A stretch of 64,000 nt of DNA, from the NCBI RefSeq assembly GCF_012396125.1, contig NZ_JAAXOX010000009.1:62001-126000 (forward strand), read 5' to 3'. A program made the translations under genes and the position numbers. This stretch comes from Cellulomonas denverensis. Lineage in GTDB: Bacteria > Actinomycetota > Actinomycetes > Actinomycetales > Cellulomonadaceae. Shown piece after piece: positions 57,384 to 64,000 of the stretch. The notes under the pieces were generated by a model that worked only from the letters and a program-made list of their open reading frames with translations, was not told the origin of the DNA and searched no databases. How positions within the stretch are numbered: position 1 is the first letter of the stretch; every line of letters starts with the position of its first letter.

Positions 57384-58088
57384 TCAGGCGATTCCCTGGT
57401 CGCCCAGCCAGCGCAGCAGGGGAGTGGTCCAGTCGATCTGTCCGGTGGCCAGGCCGAGTCCGTGCCGTCCGTGCGGGTAGACGTGCAACTCGACCGGGAT
57501 CTGATGCCGGCGCAGCGCCGCGGCGAGGGTGAGGGAGTGCTCGACCCCGACCACCGCGTCGTCGGCGGTGTGCCAGGCGAACACCGGGCCGGTGTCCGCG
57601 TCCACCCGCAGTTCCACCGACAGTGCCCGCGCCGGGGCGTCGTCGTCGGTCCCGATCAGGTTGAGCCGGGAGCCGATGTTCGGCAGGTCGATCATCGACA
57701 CCACCGGGTAGCAGAGCACCGCGGCGTCGGGCCGGGTGACCTGGGCCGGGTCGAGACCGGCCAGAGCCGCCGCGTCGGCCAGCTCCTGAGTGGTGGCGGT
57801 GGCAGCGGTCCCGGCCAGGTGCCCACCGGCGGAGAAGCCCAGCACGGCGACCGGGCCGTGTGCGCGCAACCCGGCCACGGCGATCAGCACCTGGTGCAGC
57901 GCCTCCGGGTAGCGGGCGGGGGCGACCGGGTAGTCCAGCCAGGCGGCGCGCACCCCGTGCTCGGCCAGGAACTGTGCGACGTCCTCGGACTCGTGCCGGG
58001 CGCGATCGTGGTAGCCGCCCCCGGCGAGCACCAGCACGGTGCCGGGGGAGTCGGGGTTCTGGTCCGGGGTGTGCAGCGTCGCGGTCAT
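57384..58088 (-). CDS. Alpha/beta hydrolase (esterase/xylanase-like)
   Basis: A 234-residue alpha/beta hydrolase of the BD-FAE/carboxylesterase kind. The oxyanion region is LVLAGGGYH, the nucleophile is in LGFSAGGHLAGT (about residue 89), the acid is probably in AWHTADDAVVG and the base in PHGRHGLGL. No signal peptide is seen, so it acts in the cytoplasm. Substrate unknown. I choose ATG 58088, seven bases after TAGCGT; a GTG at 58097 would lie inside that -10. It heads the operon that continues with the quinone oxidoreductase and FrnE-like protein. Confidence 0.85.
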   Translation of the reverse strand: MTATLHTPDQNPDSPGTVLVLAGGGYHDRARHESEDVAQFLAEHGVRAAWLDYPVAPARYPEALHQVLIAVAGLRAHGPVAVLGFSAGGHLAGTAATATTQELADAAALAGLDPAQVTRPDAAVLCYPVVSMIDLPNIGSRLNLIGTDDDAPARALSVELRVDADTGPVFAWHTADDAVVGVEHSLTLAAALRRHQIPVELHVYPHGRHGLGLATGQIDWTTPLLRWLGDQGIA

Positions 58089-58118
58089 GGCGAGCACGCT
58101 AGTGCCAGGATGGCCGGG
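58088..58118. promoter_or_regulatory. Face-to-face leaderless promoters of the hydrolase and GNAT genes
   Basis: TAGCGT on the minus strand (58101 to 58096) lies seven bases from the hydrolase ATG. CAGGAT on the plus strand (58106-58111) lies six bases from the GNAT GTG. The two -10 elements are only four bases apart, so polymerases could not occupy both at once. No ribosome binding sites are present. Confidence 0.5.
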
Positions 58119-58636
58119 TGATCGATGCTCACCTGCGCCGTTGGCAGGTCCAGGACGCCGACGACCTCGCCGCGGCCCTGCGTGCCGACCCGGAGCTGGT
58201 CCGCCAGACCGGCGAGCTGGGGTCGGCGGCCGATCACATCCGGCGCACCCTGCTCTGCGACGACACCCGGGTGGTGCGCGCGGTGGTGCTGGACGGCCGG
58301 GTGGTGGGCAGCGTCGCGGTCACCGCCATCGAGCACCGGCACGGCACCGGGTGGACCTCCTACTGGCTCGCCCCTGCCGCCCGGGGCCTGGGCCTGGCCA
58401 CCCGGGGACTGGCAACCGTCGCCGCGCTGGCCTTCGCCGAGGGGGTGGTCCGCCTGGAGCTCGGGCACCGGGTGAACAACCCTGCCTCCTGCCGGGTGGC
58501 GACCGCGGCGGGCTTCGCGGCCGAGGGGATCGAGCGGGCCAGGCTCCGTTACGGTGCCGAGCGGTTCGACGTGGAGACCCATGCCCGGTTGGCCACCGAC
58601 CCGGTGCCCGCGGTGGAACCGTTGCCGCTGAGGTGA
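58118..58636 (+). CDS. GNAT N-acetyltransferase (RimJ/RimL-like)
   Basis: A 172-residue acetyltransferase. The acetyl-CoA loop is ARGLGLATRGLATVAALAF (about residues 86-105), followed by the typical VNNPASCRVATAAGFAAEG helix-turn. These features point to RimJ/RimL-type enzymes that acetylate protein N termini or small amines; the substrate cannot be read. GTG 58118 has a leaderless -10. Only 54 bp separate its stop from the argC start, and that gap holds the ARG boxes. Confidence 0.85.
   Translation: MIDAHLRRWQVQDADDLAAALRADPELVRQTGELGSAADHIRRTLLCDDTRVVRAVVLDGRVVGSVAVTAIEHRHGTGWTSYWLAPAARGLGLATRGLATVAALAFAEGVVRLELGHRVNNPASCRVATAAGFAAEGIERARLRYGAERFDVETHARLATDPVPAVEPLPLR

Positions 58637-64000
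<5,364 letters not shown>

Overview
The window is a chromosomal segment of a very GC-rich actinobacterium, most like the Cellulomonas side of the Micrococcales. The evidence is strong G/C at third codon positions, many GTG starts, the gene order mraZ-rsmH-ftsL-ftsI-murE-murF-mraY-murD-ftsW-murG/murC-ftsQ-ftsZ-pgeF-sepF-yggT-divIVA, an actinobacterial PriA-type HisA, an RqlH-type RecQ helicase, and an argCJBDF cluster downstream of pheST. I see no tRNA, rRNA, CRISPR array, phage or insertion sequence.

Region by region. (a) 1-2573, minus strand: a tgpA-like transglutaminase gene (cut by the left edge), a DUF58 gene and moxR. (b) 2574-21887: the division and cell-wall cluster from mraZ to divIVA, opened by MraZ boxes and closed by a large hairpin. 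Its most unusual gene is a single reading frame encoding MurG joined to MurC. (c) 21934-27667: a DksA/TraR zinc-finger protein, lspA, an RluD-type pseudouridine synthase and dnaE. (d) 27668-30388: five tandem 145-bp repeats, a small S4-domain gene, hisD and a second tandem repeat. (e) 30385-37285: an RqlH-type recQ on the opposite strand splits hisD from hisC-hisB-unknown, then hisH, priA and an SseB-like gene. (f) 37295-43115: small envelope and stress genes (GerW/YtfJ-like, a trypsin-like lipoprotein, a coiled-coil membrane protein, an MFS transporter, a DUF1844 protein), then catalase and its Fur-family regulator. (g) 43116-50604: infC-rpmI-rplT with a long attenuator-type leader, an SpoU-type rRNA methyltransferase, thpR, pheS and pheT. 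(h) 50605-55672: repeats, a 1382-residue secreted nuclease/5'-nucleotidase, then two huge hairpins and an octamer array. (i) 55673-64000: a DsbA/FrnE-like protein, a quinone oxidoreductase and an alpha/beta hydrolase facing a GNAT gene, then argC-argJ-argB-argD-argF (argF cut by the right edge).

Most genes are housekeeping and work as translationally coupled operons: ATGA, GTGA and TGATG overlaps are common. At many operon heads there is no Shine-Dalgarno sequence. Instead a -10-like hexamer (TAnnnT or CAGGAT) sits six to eight bases before the start codon, which implies leaderless transcripts. Long perfect inverted repeats, mostly without a U-tract, close most transcription units.

No wholly new multi-gene system is evident. 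The most notable items are the MurG-MurC fusion, a 53-bp inverted-repeat-bounded intergenic element present in seven copies of identical length, divergently arranged MraZ boxes that could couple moxR to division, an AUC-initiated infC behind an attenuator, tandem ARG boxes over a leaderless argC, and an ornithine carbamoyltransferase with an altered STRTR loop.
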